From NCBI GenBank assembly GCA_945643635.1, contig CALZFC010000001.1, positions 86,001 through 150,000 on the forward strand: 64,000 nt of DNA. The letters are read 5' to 3'. The first letter of the stretch is position 1. Each line of letters starts with the position of its first letter. The translations under genes were made by a program, and so were the position numbers. This document shows positions 12,353-25,200 of this stretch, piece by piece. This stretch comes from Allodiplogaster sudhausi. Its lineage: Eukaryota > Nematoda > Chromadorea > Rhabditida > Diplogasteridae. A model generated the notes under the pieces. That model had not been told where the DNA came from and did no database searches. It saw only the letters and a list, made by a program, of their open reading frames with translations.

Positions 12353-15300
12353 ACCCTGCCACAATCCCTTCTCCCTCCTCTCTCATCATGGTTTTTGTTT
12401 TCTTCTCTCCAACTCATTTCTCCTCTCACCGTCGGCAGCAACGTCGCAGCCATGGCGGCGCCGATAATGCACAGAATAAGCGAGATGGACATTGGCTTCT
12501 GCTTCTCCATGGAATAGAGTCGCATCGCGAACATGATCGCGACGAGGCCAAAGGAGTACGTAAAACCCGTCAGGGAAACGGCCTCAACATTCATAAGCGC
12601 TCTTTTTAGAGTACGAGAACCCAGTGCACCCACAACCCAAACACTAACTACATACATATGTATACATATGTATCTTTTCAATATACATACATATATCTAA
12701 AGGAGGATGTGGAGCCCATCAGCGAGACAGCTTCAAGCACCGTTTATCGCATGGGGCAGCACGGTGATAAACCCCGTCTCATCAAGTGCGTTCTGCCAAC
12801 CCAAAGCCACCAGAGACACTGCCTCAAGGCAGCGAAGACACTGAGAGAGCATCAGCAATGGAAGGGCGTGTACGTAAGGAAGAGCATGACTCTTGAGGAG
12901 TGCGCGCGATGGAGTGAGCTGCGCAAGCAGCTCTCTTTCCTCCGGACCGCGGAGCCGCAGCGGCAGTGGGTTTTGTACAGGGACGAGCTGTGGGTGAAGG
13001 ATGAGATTGCTGGTAGACAGAGGAAGACCATTCCAACTGCCGCCGCTCTTGCCCCTGCTCTCTCTGGTGCGAATCCCTCCGCTGTGGGCTTGCCTACGCC
13101 TCAAGCCGCTCCTCCAAATCAGGGAAACGCCATGGCCTAGGAGCCTCTCACGCCTCTGCTGTTCTCTTTAATGCCCGCTCAATTGTGAACAAGCTGTCTC
13201 ATTTTCATTATCTTCTCTGTCTTAGTAAGCCACAAATTGTGTGTGTTTGTGAATCCTGGCTAAATGACAATATCTCTGACTCTGAGCTTGTGGCTAATTT
13301 TCCGTACTCAGTTTTTCGCCGCGACCGCACTGCTAAACGAGGTGGTGGTGTTCTTATGCTTGTTTCTCAGTCTTTTGACTCAGTCCCAGTTAAATTTTGT
13401 CTTCGCTCAAATTGCGATTTACTCGCTGTCGATATATCTAGCCCTATTGACTCCTCAAAAACGCGAATTGTTCTTGCATATCGGCCGCCATCCACAAACG
13501 CTGCCCAAAACGCAGCTCTGTTCGATTGTATACATTCTCTCCTTTCTGTCCCATACGCATCTATTCTCTTAGGCGATCTCAACCTGCATCTAGATTGGCC
13601 ATCTGCTAAAATGTCTTCTTCCCAATGTAAGCCACTTCATGATCTTGTTACTGATTTTGATTACTCGCAGCATGTAAATTGCCCAACGCACGGTGAAAAG
13701 CTCTTAGATGTTATCATTGCACCATCGGACTGCATATCGAACTGTTGTATAAACGCACCATTTTGCTCATCCGACCACTCGATGATTACTTTTTCAGTCT
13801 CACTCATCCATACACCCTTCCCTTCCGATCCTACATACGATTATCTCAAGACCGATTTTATAGCACTCTCAACTGTGCTTTCGTCTGTCTCTTGGGTCGA
13901 TTTATTTGATGGTTTTTCTTCTGTAGACGATATTCATGAACGATTCCTTTCGGTCTTATCTGTACTGCTTCACGAATTTACGCCCCTAAGTTCGCGCAGA
14001 ATACCCTTCGACTCTTACCCTGCTCACATTAAGTCTCTTCTCATACACAAGCTGTCGCTGTATCCCAAAATTAATTGTGCTCCTGTTCAATGCGAATACA
14101 AGCGTGTTTGTGAAAAGATCTCGTCTGAAATTGCGAAATTTAATCGCAATCGAGAATCCCGCTTGCTTCATTCGAATAAGCGTCTTTTTGCTTATGTTGG
14201 TAGTAGATTGAAAAGTGTTCCTAAAATCGGTGCCATTACTGACTCGTCTGGAAATCGTTGTATTGGTGATGCGGCTAAGGCCGATGCGTTAGCCCGCTAT
14301 TTCTCGTCAGTGTTCACACATGACGATGGTAAATCGCCGCAGTTCCTTCTGTCTCTTTCCCCCGCACACTGTCTTACTGATATCGTTATAATGCACCATT
14401 CAGTCTATAAGCACTTGAAACGTCTAAAGCGTTCAATCACTGTAACAGCCGAGAAGATTCCGCAAATTGTTTATCGTGAATGTGCTGCCTCACTAGCAGA
14501 ACCTCTAAGTTACATTTTTAACATCTCTCTGTCTCTGGGCGTAGTACCTTCGTTATGGAAACAGGGAGTCGTAATTGCGATCAACAAAGTTCCCTCCCCC
14601 TCCTCTGTCTCTGATTTCCGTCCAATCACCCTAACACCTGCCCCTATCAAAGTGCTTGAACGTTGTCTCCGTCCTAAGCTTTGTGGTGGAGTGACTTACA
14701 TTGCATTATCCCCACTCAGCAACATGGCTTCCGTGCACGCCGCTCCGTTGAGACTAATCTTATCTCATGCACCAATGAATGGACCAGAGCTTTAGACGGT
14801 GGTTGCTCTGTCGATATTCTGTACTATGACTTTGCGAAAGCCTTTGATGTTGTCTGTCACAATAAGTTGCTATTAAAGCTGGCTAAAATCGGAATTGGAG
14901 GAAACCTCTTAAAATGGTTCTCATCCTTTTTAGAAAACCGTTCATTCAGAGTTCGAGTTAATGATTCCCTTTCTGTCTCATTTAAGGCTTTTAGCGGTGT
15001 GCCTCAAGGCAGTGTCTTATCACCAATGCTCTTCAACTGGTTTATTTCAGATATTCCGTCTCTTTTATCACCACTGCCTTTGGTTAAATGTTCACTTTTT
15101 GCCGACGACTTAAAGGCTTTTACCATATTTCACCCAAATTCCGCATCAGACTCACACTCCCAACTTTCTAAAGCTTCTACATTGATCTTCGAATATTGTA
15201 AAACTATGCAACTAAATATAGCTTTCAAAAAAAGTAGCGTACTCCACTTAGGCAAAACAAATCCCAAACTTCCGTACCCTCTAATAACTGGCTCAACCTT

Positions 15301-18300
15301 TCCTGTTGCAGGCCAGCCTGTTCGGGACCTCGGCGTACTCATCGACTCAGAGTTGTCTTTCTCCTCCCACATCGAACTGGTATGTAGAAAATCTCTTAGA
15401 ATAATCTATTGTCTTTTCCGCTGTCTCAGATTAAGCCACCCAGAGATATATATTCGTTGTTACAAAGCTTACGTTATCCCCGTCCTTCAATTTTGCTCCA
15501 TTGTATGGTCACCTTACAAATTAGTGCTCATCCGCAAACTTGAAAATGTGCAACATACATTCACCCGGCTGCTATTTATTCGTTGCAACTCCACAATTAT
15601 ATCCTTTGCAAATATCCCGTCTTATGCCACACGCATCTCTCTTTTTAAACTTCCCTCATTACATTCCTTACGAGCCTTCTCTGACATTGTCTTTTTCTAT
15701 AAAATACTGCACCAGCTTGTCGACTTGCCCATTAGTGATTTTGTAGTTTTTAAACCATGCAACGGTAGAGTATCTGCTTTCAACTTTCACTTCCCGCGAT
15801 GGAAACTCATGTTACGTCGACACTGCTTCTCTATGCGTACTCCGTTAATGTACATGAAACTGCCGTTAGAACTCATTAGCCGTGATATTCTAAGTTTTAA
15901 GAGAGCCCTTGCAAATTCTTATCTACATAAGCTAACTAATCTTGATCTGAATAAGTTATAAATTCAGTTTTCCACTGTTTACAGTAAATTTCTTACTACT
16001 CCCCCCTTTCCCTCTTCTATATTTTAAGATCCTGCAACGACATATGATCATTTTTTTTTCAACTGTTTCTCTCCTTTCAGCTGTCTTAGCTTATTTGCCA
16101 CATTCACTCCACATGTTGTCACATCTTTATTTGATGTATGAATAAATAAATAAAAGCATAAATAGCAAGTTGTAGAGGCCACATTTAGTTATAGAATGTT
16201 AGAATTTTTTATCCCTGCGTTGTTACAAAGAGTGTGCTATTTTGTCTGTTTTTTCCATCAAAACAGAAATGAGCAGTAGAAATAAAGTGACTCTTGCTGC
16301 GCAACGAACAAAACAAACGCCATATTTACCCACAAGTCATTCATGTAAACAGATTTATGTTTTATTGTACTCGCGCTTGTTATTTATGTATTTCATGACA
16401 ATTCCTGAAAAGATATGGCTTTTCTTAATTACGAAATCAGTTTTTAGAAGACGATGGGCTACAAAATAAGCAAAATTCATAGAAATTTCAATAAATTCCG
16501 CATACCGTAGCAAGGAAGCACAGTTGAGGGTCCACGTAGATGCATGGACCGTGGTGGAGGAAGACGATGGAACTCGACACGGGCACGACACGGGTCAGAG
16601 TGAGAGTGGACGACAGGGAGGAGATCACTTCTACTGCCATCTTGAGAGAGAGAGAAAGAGAGAGAAAGTAAGAAAGATAGAGAGAAAGAGAGAGAGAGCG
16701 GGAAAAAGTAATTTAATTTAAGAGAGCTTCTCTGTAAGAGTCGAGCATGCGCTTAACGCAGCCTGTCCCGTGAAAATTTTTTCGAATTCATTGACAAAAA
16801 TAATTTTTCTTATACAACTCGACCCGCACTATTTAATGAGACTAACTTCATCATCATCCGATTTTTTCCCTTCGGGATATGCTACCGTAACCCTGCAAAT
16901 TCATTGAGCCATAAATCCGTCCAAAACCTGTTTTGAGAGACTATGTATATATCATTCAATAGCATTTCGAAAGCGCTTCAAATTTCATCTAGGAACATGT
17001 TTTACTACAATTTTATTTTGACCGAGAAAATTAGTTTTAAATTATTTGAAGGCTCAGCACACCACTTTATGATCATTTCCCCACCTTGAAACCTAGATAA
17101 AAAGAAAGAGCGTGAAATTTACTGCAAAATAAGTACCTTTCAAGAAAAATTCGAGGGTACCATTTTTGCTATGACGCGAGCAATGCGCGCGAGTCGGTCA
17201 AAAAGGCGCGTTTATGGCGGCCGAGGCACCCTGCAAGCGCATTCAGCGATCCATAACTTTGCTCAATCTTAATATCAGAAAATCGTAGGTATATCATCTT
17301 AGAGCTCTCACAGAGATCTTTAAATGCTACATACATACTAATATTGAAATATTTATATTTCTATGGAAAATTTCGTTCTGTACTTTTAGAAGGCTTAAAA
17401 ATTTTTTACAAACATTTCCGCATTTCAAAACATACTTCATAAGAAAGAGCGTGAAATTTGCTACAAGATGAACCCCTTTCTATAAACTTTCAAGTCTATA
17501 ATGTTTTGTTATAAGTTATAAGAATAGGGCATCAGCTTACCTTAGCACAAATCTTCAACGTAAAAAATTATTGGAATATTCTAATTCGAATAACCTAAAC
17601 AATGAAATTCTCGGGCTAAAGGATAGCGACGATACTTCACCTATTCTTATGACTTATAACAGAACAATATAGACTTGAAAGTTTATTGAAAGGGGTTCAT
17701 CTTGTAGAAAATTTCACACTCTTTCTTATGATGTATGTTTTGAAATGCGGAAATGTTTGTAAAATAGTAAAGTACAGAAATTAGAAATAGCAAAAAGCAA
17801 AAATAGCAAAATTAGCAATAGCAAAAATTAGCGTAGTTAGTTAGTTTTTAGAATTAGTTAATTTAATTAGTTAATTAGTTAATTAATTTTTAGAATTAAA
17901 AATTAGCGTAGTTAGTTAGTTTTTTTCAAAAATTAGTTCAAAAATTAGCGTACTCAGCGTAATTAGCGCGTCATAGCAAAAATTGGTACCCTCACATTTT
18001 TTTGAAAAGTACTTATTTTGCAGTAAATTTCACGCTCTTTCTTTCTATCTAGGTTTCAAGGTGGATAAATGATCATAAAGTGGTGTGCTGAGCCGTCAAA
18101 TAATTTAAGACCAACTTTCTCGGTCAAAATAAAATGTTTGTAAAACATGTTCCTAGATGAAATTTGAAGGTTTCGCTTTCGAAATGCTATTGAATGATAT
18201 ATACATAGTCTCTCAAAATAGGTTTTGGACGGATTTATGGCTCAATGAATTTTCAGCGTTACGGTAGTATCGGATGATGAAATTAGTCTCATTAAAAAGA

Positions 18301-18725
18301 GCGAGTCGAGTTGAATAAGAAAAATGATTTTTGTTAATGAATTCGAAAACAATTTTCCCGGGGCAGGCAGCGCTCGAAGCTTACGGACATGCTCTCTTAA
18401 ATAAAACCTTTGGGTCTCATGGAGAAATCCTTAAAATAACTCAAACAAAACATTAGTATGTATACATAAAATAAAACCCTAGCACACTCAAAATAAATCC
18501 TACAAACTTAAAAATCTAAACCCTATAAACCCTAAGATGAATTCTTGATGACAGGGCGCCCCCCAAGCCAAACAAGCGCACCTGCAGCAGCTGCACGAGT
18601 GCGTATCCGCGCATTGCAGGCGGTGTGCCTGAGGCGATGCATCCGAGAAGGAGGGCGTTCTCGAGGAGGACACAGAGGCACGCCGCGCACTCGCCCGCCA
18701 ACCATAGCCACGACAGAAGGGACAT
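10590..18725 (-). CDS. SRD-like (Str superfamily) chemoreceptor, gene F, 8 exons
   Basis: Exons on the minus strand: 18582-18725, 16506-16640, 12430-12582, 11895-12006, 11495-11685, 11134-11247, 10811-10875 and 10590-10686. All borders are AG/GT and phases join without a break, giving 336 residues. It starts MSLLSWLWLAGECAACL (TM1). Exon 2 has FLHHGPCIYV at the TM3 entry, exon 5 has the ICL3 motif LTPQAKHAHRQFVR, exon 6 has MLTIQFVLIALAAYGL (TM6) and exon 7 ends YILSPLVTIYYVPSYRK (TM7). The HGPC motif and YR after TM7 fit Srd-type receptors; Str superfamily is firmer than the subfamily. Gene E is a close paralogue with the same exon lengths except exons 4, 5 and 8. Intron 2 contains an antisense LINE and intron 1 a fold-back element, making the gene about 8 kb. 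No disabling change is seen. Confidence 0.85.
11251..11484. repeat. GA-rich microsatellite in gene F intron 5
   Basis: (GA)n with interruptions. On the coding strand it is a CT tract between exons 5 and 6. Gene E has a CT tract in the same intron and orientation at 41546-41765. Confidence 0.95.
12058..12357. repeat. CT-rich microsatellite in gene F intron 3
   Basis: (CT)n with interruptions. On the coding strand it is GA, shortly after the exon 3 donor. Gene E intron 3 carries GA at the same place (40374-40610). Confidence 0.95.
12703..13140 (+). CDS. LINE ORF1-like protein, C-terminal part
   Basis: An open frame ends in TAG at 13138-13140. It contains RMGQHGDKPRLIKCVLPT followed by a charged helix and GVYVRKSMTLEECARW, the layout seen in the C-terminal domain of CR1-like ORF1 proteins (nucleic-acid-binding chaperone). 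The N-terminal part is missing because the element is 5'-truncated. The Pro/Ala-rich tail (AAALAPALSG) runs to the stop. It overlaps the start of the ORF2 frame by a few codons at most. Confidence 0.65.
   Translation, partial: EDVEPISETASSTVYRMGQHGDKPRLIKCVLPTQSHQRHCLKAAKTLREHQQWKGVYVRKSMTLEECARWSELRKQLSFLRTAEPQRQWVLYRDELWVKDEIAGRQRKTIPTAAALAPALSGANPSAVGLPTPQAAPPNQGNAMA
13141..15961 (+). pseudogene. LINE ORF2, endonuclease and reverse transcriptase, one frameshift
   Basis: The first part (to about 14680) begins LFNARSIVNKL and CVCESWLND, the N-terminal motifs of an apurinic-type endonuclease. It continues with ASILLGDLNLHLDW and SSDHSMITF, the catalytic GDxN and SDH motifs. Reverse transcriptase motifs follow: SVSDFRPITLTP, then after a shift of one base QQHGFRARRSVETNL, YYDFAKAFDVV, GVPQGSVLSPMLF and LFADDLKAF. 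The catalytic box is FADD. The frame breaks once, near 14676-14690, where one base appears to be lost; both sides are otherwise open to the TAA at 15959-15961. The copy is therefore young. The annotated start is approximate because no ATG is evident after the ORF1 stop. Confidence 0.8.
16720..18400. mobile_element. Large fold-back element, about 1.68 kb, in gene F intron 1
   Basis: The left arm from AGAGAGCTTC at 16721 matches the inverted right arm ending near 18397. Shared words in inverted order include TCTAGGAACATG, ATTGAATGATATATAC, GCTCAATGAATTTT and the stretch around GTAAATTTCACGCTC. The arms meet around 17540-17640, near GGAATATTCTAATTCGAATA. They differ by indels: the left arm has a GCGCGAGTCGG-rich part where the right arm has TTAGTTAGTTTTT tandem repeats (17800-17950). 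No ORF is supported. Confidence 0.85.
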
Positions 18726-19725
18726 GTGTCCTCTGAATTTTGAATTTTCTTAAATTCGCGCCAATGCATCAATGGCAAGATTGGATAATTTAATGGGACA
18801 TGACAGCAAAATAATAAGAAAATATGACTTATACAAAAAGTCTATTTTTTCTACAAGAAATCATTTAGCAGTCAATGCCGTTGTCACACAAAGTAAAAAG
18901 CAAAAATGTGTCAATTTTACTCACAGGCAAAGGTATTATATGCCACTTTTCTGTTGAATCCAAAGAATTCCCAGAAAGCGAAAGCGCGAGAGAGAGAGAG
19001 AGAGAGAGAGATGTTTCCATCTCTCTCTCTTTCATTCATAACTTCCCCCCTCCTGCACACTTTGACTTTCCATCTCTTCACTACATGCAGTGTGTTTGTT
19101 TGGCGCAAAGTTATGCAGCTGTCGCTCAAGTTCACTCGAACTGATTGTTGAATTTAAGGCAGCACGGAGCAGGTGCTTCTTCCTTGGCGCTGCCAAGCAA
19201 AAAGGAAGTAAAAAAAGAGCCGAAAATAAAATGACAACGTTAGTAAGAATGCTTTTGCAATCTGTGAGTTTCACAAGATTTTCATGGAATGTAGAAATGG
19301 GCAGAATGACAAATTGATCGAATTTATCCACTGATTATTAATTGAATTTCCTTTCTAATTCAAAGAAACCTTTCAGGCGCCCACTTTTCACATGCCCTTA
19401 ATACAGCCTTTCAACGTGTCCCGTTTCTAGTTGAGGCCTCACATTGAGAGAAGGAAAATGGTATAAAGAACAAAGGACTTAAACATGAAGGGCAAATGAA
19501 CACATAAATGGAGTTTCAAACGGTCAACTCTCCCGCCGAAAGTGTCTTTCGTGTGGAAGAGGTAGGGAGGGATACGGTAAAGAAAGCTCTAACAGTGTGA
19601 GGGAAATATCGAGTAAGGCATTCTTGGGAAGATTTACTGCTGGAAGCGAGTGGTTTATTGTTTATGGAGAATTTTATGGGGCGATTAGTTTTGTGTTATG
19701 ATAATTGCTTGTTGTTTTCTGGGTG

Positions 19726-19767
<42 letters not shown>

Positions 19768-19875
19768 AGAAGTGGGGGAGGCGATGAGGCGAGAGCATAA
19801 TATATTTTAAACACGTCAGTTTCCCATATTTGGCGGGAAGCGTGAGAAATTTAAAGGTGCACAAATGGAACATTA

Positions 19876-19929
<54 letters not shown>

Positions 19930-20548
19930 ATGAATTACTTTCTACATTTTCCCATACAAGTATGCGATAGTGCAGTGACAAAGAAATGACTTCAGAAAGA
20001 GCAGAATCCGGTTTAACTGCGTACTAATTACAAAATGCAAAAAAGATAGTCACGCCGCATTCTGGCAAGTAATTACAGCACGCCTCCATTTGTTGATGCA
20101 ATCTAGCTACCTTTTCTCTTTTCGGCGTCGTTCTTGTGGTTAGTAAACCATGAAAATTTTCCCAAAGCTTTCTATGCTCATCTGTCGACTGTCCTGACAA
20201 AGATTGACATCGATTGAATACAAAATTTTTTTCTACGTTAAGAAGTTTGTGTAATCAATGTAGTTTATATAAAAAAAATCTACTGATATATCTTCCATCG
20301 TTCTTTCTTTTACCTCCAGATATATACATACGTGTGAGAATAAATTGGCATGTAATTACACACCTTTTTTGGTGTGAGATTTGAGCCTAACTGGTAGATC
20401 ACGATATGAAATATTTATTTAATGCTAAACTCAGTCTCTGAGATCTCCTTTTATTTACACTGTAACCCACAATTTATTTGCCAATAAGCTCGCAAACATG
20501 TAATAAAGTTCGATTCTTTATCTTCTTGGAAAGATATAAGAAAAAACC
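18726..20548. other. Upstream of gene F; no firmly supported gene, simple repeats
   Basis: It contains GA repeats at 18987-19011 and 19731-19762 and an (AT)n tract at 19876-19927. A minus-strand open frame at 19032-19331 begins with a charged segment, then a hydrophobic stretch (VVILFSALFLLPFCLA) followed by basic residues. The sequence TTTTTGCTTGGCAG inside it looks like a 3' splice site, so it may contain an unrecognised exon. I cannot assign it to a family. Confidence 0.35.
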
Positions 20549-21484
20549 AGCCGCGCCTTCATTCTGTGGTAAAAGTTCCGGGAGCGGTGCGGGAACGTTC
20601 AGAATTCCGGCACCGATCCCGGAAAGTTCCAGGACAAAATCTTGAGTGGTGCGGGAAAGTTCCCGGAGCAAAAAATTGTGCCATGCGCACTGAAATTACA
20701 TTCCTAACATGAAAATGTTTATTCGTATATTTATTACTTTGATAAACATTTTCAAGTAAGCTGTTCTTCCTCCTGCACTGCAAAGAAGGTCAAACTTTCC
20801 ATTGGAAAGAAAAGACAATTTTAACTTGTAACAATGAGGACTTGATTTTTTTTTGCATTTTCTCGCCCTAATTACATCGCTTTTCTCCAGCTGTATTAGT
20901 AATCGTTTGATTGAGAACTGTATGAATGTTTGAAAGAAAGAAAGGATGAAAGTAGGAAGCAAAGTAAGAAATAAGGAAAGAAAATAAGTATGTAAGAACG
21001 ATAGTTGGAAAAACAAAGAAAGATAGTAAGAAACAAAGTAAGAATTAAAGAAAGAAAGTAAGTAAGAAATAAACTAGGAAACAAAGAAACAAAGAAAGAT
21101 GCCTTGAAAAAATCACCCCGGACCTAAACGCGACATGGGTTCGGGTGTCGGTGAGTGTTATTTCCCGGAAATTGCGTTGACTGCGAGAGAAAACTAAAGA
21201 TGACCACGAAATGAGAGAGGCCAGACAAACCATATCGAGAGTAGGTTTATCCACTTTTACACGCTATTTCTCACCATTTCAAAGACCCGGGATCTTTCCC
21301 GGAGCGCTGGATACATTTGAGCAAAATCGGTCCGGTATCTTTCCCGGAGAGGTCAAGAAAACCTCTGAGGTTCTATGCTATTGCATATAAAAATTCCGGG
21401 AAAGTTGCCGCACCCCATAGCGCAATTTTTTTTTTGAGCTCCGGGACCCCTGACCGAACTTTGTTGAGAATAAAGGCGCGGCAG
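20549..21484. mobile_element. Inverted-repeat element with GC-rich ends
   Basis: CCGCGCCTTCATTCT at 20551 is mirrored by AGAATAAAGGCGCGGCAG at 21467-21484. Internal words such as TTCCCGGAG and GGGAAAGTTCC recur in both orientations near the ends. The middle (20900-21090) is a GAAA/AAGT-rich low-complexity stretch. It has no transposase-like ORF and the boundaries are approximate. Confidence 0.5.
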
Positions 21485-21779
21485 TATATATTCGAATAAA
21501 CATTCAAAATATTAAAACGAAAGTTCACAATCTGACCTCTGAAGCAAAAGGGAGTGAGTTAGTTCCGAAAAATTGTACTATCGCCGTCAAGGCCTCATTG
21601 CTTTTCGCGGATCCGGATTTTACATTCCAAAAACACACAATAAATCATCTAAGCAACGACGGTAGTATAGGCGGTCGAAAGGGAGCTTTGAACGCCTGGG
21701 GTCACTGCCTTCTTCACATTCAAGAGCTTCAATACGGGAAGAGCATATGAGTGAACAATGTCCTTAAAAGTAGTTTAAA

Positions 21780-22207
21780 GCGCCTTTCGAATGAATGCAG
21801 ATTCATCATGAAATTTTAGTTATTGTGAGAAGTTCCAGTTTTTATTCAATTCTCTCCATAGAATCTTGAGATCCACTGCAAGGTTCTACTTTCTTTTAAT
21901 TAAAAAAAAAATCTTGCAATGTTGCATGGCGAGCGTAAATTTTTGAATATGAAAAACGTATGTAGCATTGACATTCCATGAGGACTGCATACAATTGGAG
22001 AAATTACGCCGCGTTTCACGCAACTATTTTTTCCATATCGTCACGTAGTCACGCCTTGAAAATAATCTTTTCTTGCTCAACTTGGGCGAGTTCTATACAA
22101 GCGCATAAGTGGGCGTCAGGGCTGATTGCAAGTGTCGCAGAGCGGTGTGAGTGCATAAAAGGCCCCAATTGATAGCAAGTCCCGAGCCTCTGGTCCGCTT
22201 ATTTGCT
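21780..22207 (+). repeat. Duplicated 5' flank of receptor copy B
   Basis: Homologous to the flanks of copies A, C and D, and ends at the copy B start codon. Shared words include GAAAAACGTATGTAGCATTG and the block just before ATGACGCC. Probably the promoter region. Confidence 0.65.
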
Positions 22208-25200
22208 ATGACGCCGTTCCCTCACGTCTGTCCATTCCAACGAAACTTCACGACGCTTGACGGAGTAATTAATTTTAATTGAAATAAATTTTATCCCTTG
22301 GTGATGAAGTTTATTACAGGAGGACGATCACCGAACAATAATTAACATAGGCGACCATCGCGTTCTATTTGGGTCCAAACCAGCTGTGTGGAAATATCAC
22401 GCGTGTAATGAAAGTGTGAAGGGACGCGCGGGAATTTTAAAGTTCACATAATTTTTCTGTGATCGTCCTCTTTAAGAGTTCGCAAATGCCGTTTATAGGA
22501 TGTCTCCGGCGAACGTTTGGCCAAACAATTCAAAATAGGCATTTGACACATGAAGTGTCCCGTGCGAAGCTGCCACTCGCTGCAATATGGCCTGTTCTCT
22601 GCGCGTTAAGTTTTCGAAAAGCTGCGATCTTCTTATTTCAGTGCTGCTGCCCTTTGACCCTGTCCGCAGAAATTTGTGGAAACACAATTGGCTCGGGAGC
22701 TGCTGACCTGAAAAGAAAAAAAGAAAAAGAAAAAAACCGGATAGAGTAAGTTGCGGCCATATGTAAGATTCCAAGTGCACGAGCCTACTAGCCCGAGCGG
22801 TCACAGTGTTGCTCCGCCAATTTTTTTTATGGCGGGAAGTTCAAAGTACGTGATGAGTAGATGATAAACCAAAACTCACCCCCCCCCCCCATAATTAAAA
22901 TGTTTTCTCGGGGCAGAGGAAATTTTGTGACTTCGGGACACCAGCAGTCAAAGTCTCTAGCTCAACCTGACAAAATAAGGCAAAAAACAGAACATGATTT
23001 ATTCGTCGTAGGCCTCCTTTAAAAGAGTTCCCCTTATAAATTTTTTCTCACAAAAATCAATGGCCATCGGGAGTCGAACAGTAGAGACCACCACTGAGAG
23101 GAAATATTTTTTGAACTGAATAATAAATAGTTGTTCCGTAACCAGTCCATATCTTGTCAGGACCGCCACGACCAGCGGCTCTACGCAATTATCGATTGGG
23201 TGATCTCTGCAACCTTCATCATTGCCGGCACAACAACTTTCCCTCCGGCGCTCTACTTATACAGCCGCATCCTTATCACCAAGAAATACGCTGGGAACAC
23301 CATCTTCCGATTCGTTGTAATCAATGGATTAAGTGTCAGAATATGGTTCTTTTTTTTATTTTGATATCGAGATATATCACGTAAGAAGATTATCATAGCT
23401 ATACTGTCCCGCGCGCGCCCTTACGAAAGTACTCCATCCTCCAGCAGTAAATAAGCCGCCACCTGGCCATGAGTCATTAATAAACTGTTTCCTACTCTGC
23501 TAGTAGTAGTGCTCCACCACACTCCTTATTCTGTGTTGCAAGCATCATAACTTTTTACCATTTTTCATTAGAAACTATTAGAACCATTTATTTTCTTTCA
23601 GGAATTTCTTGTTTTTGTCCAAGTTCTGTTCCTGGAGCACCTTGTCGCGTGGAAGTCGTGGCAGCAATGGTTAGCGCAATTCTTATTTGCCACATATCTG
23701 GTGGATTCGAACATGAAACTCTTCGACTGATTCTGCTGTCATGTAACCACTCGACCAGCGTCGCCCAAGGTTTCTATCGCTGACTCGCCTGCGTCTGCCG
23801 CCCTGGCTCTTCGCCGTCTGCTACTACACGCAAGGCGTGCAATTGCTGAGCGCCGCGGCACTCGCCGGAAATCGTCTTTACATCATGACAATCTCTCGGA
23901 AAAAGATCGTAGTATGCATTTTCTTGCACGAAAAAAAAACACAGCTGAAAGCTATAATTTCAATTTGTTAGCTGGAAATCTCGGTTAGAAGTGCAAGTGT
24001 GGTCGTATCAAATTATATTCTTTATATAAATATATCACCTGCCATTTAAATATCGCTTTGCGCGAGCATTGCGGCCTCGCTATCTGACTTTTCTTCCGAT
24101 ACCTTGGCTTGGTTTATTACAGCACATCATGTGTGAAAAACTCGGGGAAAAAATATGTATAGGTTTGCTATTGAGAGACAATATTTACGTACATATAAGA
24201 CAGTGTGAATTTAAAAAAATTGGTTTGTTTTTTTCTGCAATTTTCGAATAAGCTGCTATTTTTGGCACGAATTTAGAATATTCCACTGCTTGCCATTTTT
24301 TGACGATCATAAAATAGTCAAAACGCTGATCTGGCAATATTAACGATCGTCAATAATGGCTAACAGTGGAATATTCTAAATCCGTGCCAAAAATAACAGC
24401 TTACGCGAAGATTGCAGAAAAGAACCAAATTTTTTAATTCACACTGTCTAATATGTATGTATATGCAGACAGCTAGAATCCGTTGGAAAGACTGGCCAAA
24501 GGTATGCCTGCATGATGCCGGACCCGGGGATAGATTAAGATGGAGAGCCCGTCAGGAATGTCTTAGAGGTATGTAATATTTACCGGCAGTCGGACTTTCC
24601 AAATTTTCAAGGGGCAAAGAAGCATTTTTTTTAATTTCTGAGACAGGAGTCAGAAGTTAGCACTTTCCGGAATGTTCAGAAACGTTAAATAAGGCGGGCC
24701 CCGAACAGACGTCGGCCCTTTCGAAATATTGTTCAATAAGCTTCCAAATGCTCTGGAACATTATATGTCCCGGGGCATAACTCAGTCGCTTCCGGAATCA
24801 TCTGGAATGTTCCCAGGACCGAGGGCATAAGCTGGCCCTTTCGTTAATGTTCTGGAAAATTTAGTGACCCCTGGCAGTACTCGGTCCATTCTAGAATCTT
24901 CTGGAACGTTCCCAGTCTCTAGGGTAGAAATTGGCATCTTCCGGGTTGTTTCAGAAAAATTCCAGGGCCTGTGGCAGCAGTCGGAACCTTTCGGAGTCCT
25001 TTTGAATGGTGACAAACCGGCTGGCCACTTTCGGAATGCTCTGAAATGTTTAAGGATACTTCAGGGATATTCTGTAAAATTCCATGTGCCTCCTAGATCC
25101 ATTCGTGGTTCGTCTCGAGCTGCGGTACGGTATTGGACTATTTGGAGGGGGGCACTATTGAAAAGGGTGGGGGGGGGGGTTCAACTATAGAGAGGGGTAC

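Larger units (their letters stand above)
12700..16160 (+). mobile_element. CR1/Jockey-type LINE, 5'-truncated, inserted in gene F intron 2
   Basis: A non-LTR retrotransposon lies on the strand opposite to gene F. It has the C-terminal part of an ORF1-like protein (to 13140), an endonuclease-reverse transcriptase ORF (13141-15961) and a 3' end with ATGAATAAATAAATAAA instead of a poly(A) tail, as in CR1-like elements that end in short tandem repeats. The 5' boundary near 12700 is inferred from the start of coding similarity. I could not define a target-site duplication. Confidence 0.85.

Noticed and set aside
12733..13104. Minus-strand open frame inside the LINE
   Set aside because: Antisense of the LINE ORF1 region; no domain.
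20696..21254. Minus-strand Leu/Phe-rich open frames
   Set aside because: Translation of a GAAA/AAGT-rich low-complexity centre of an inverted-repeat element.
23601..23900. Frameshift in copies B and C after TM2
   Set aside because: The indels fall downstream of the phase-2 donor GC|GTGG or TC|GTGG that makes all four copies consistent with the TM3 exon start, so they are most likely intronic.
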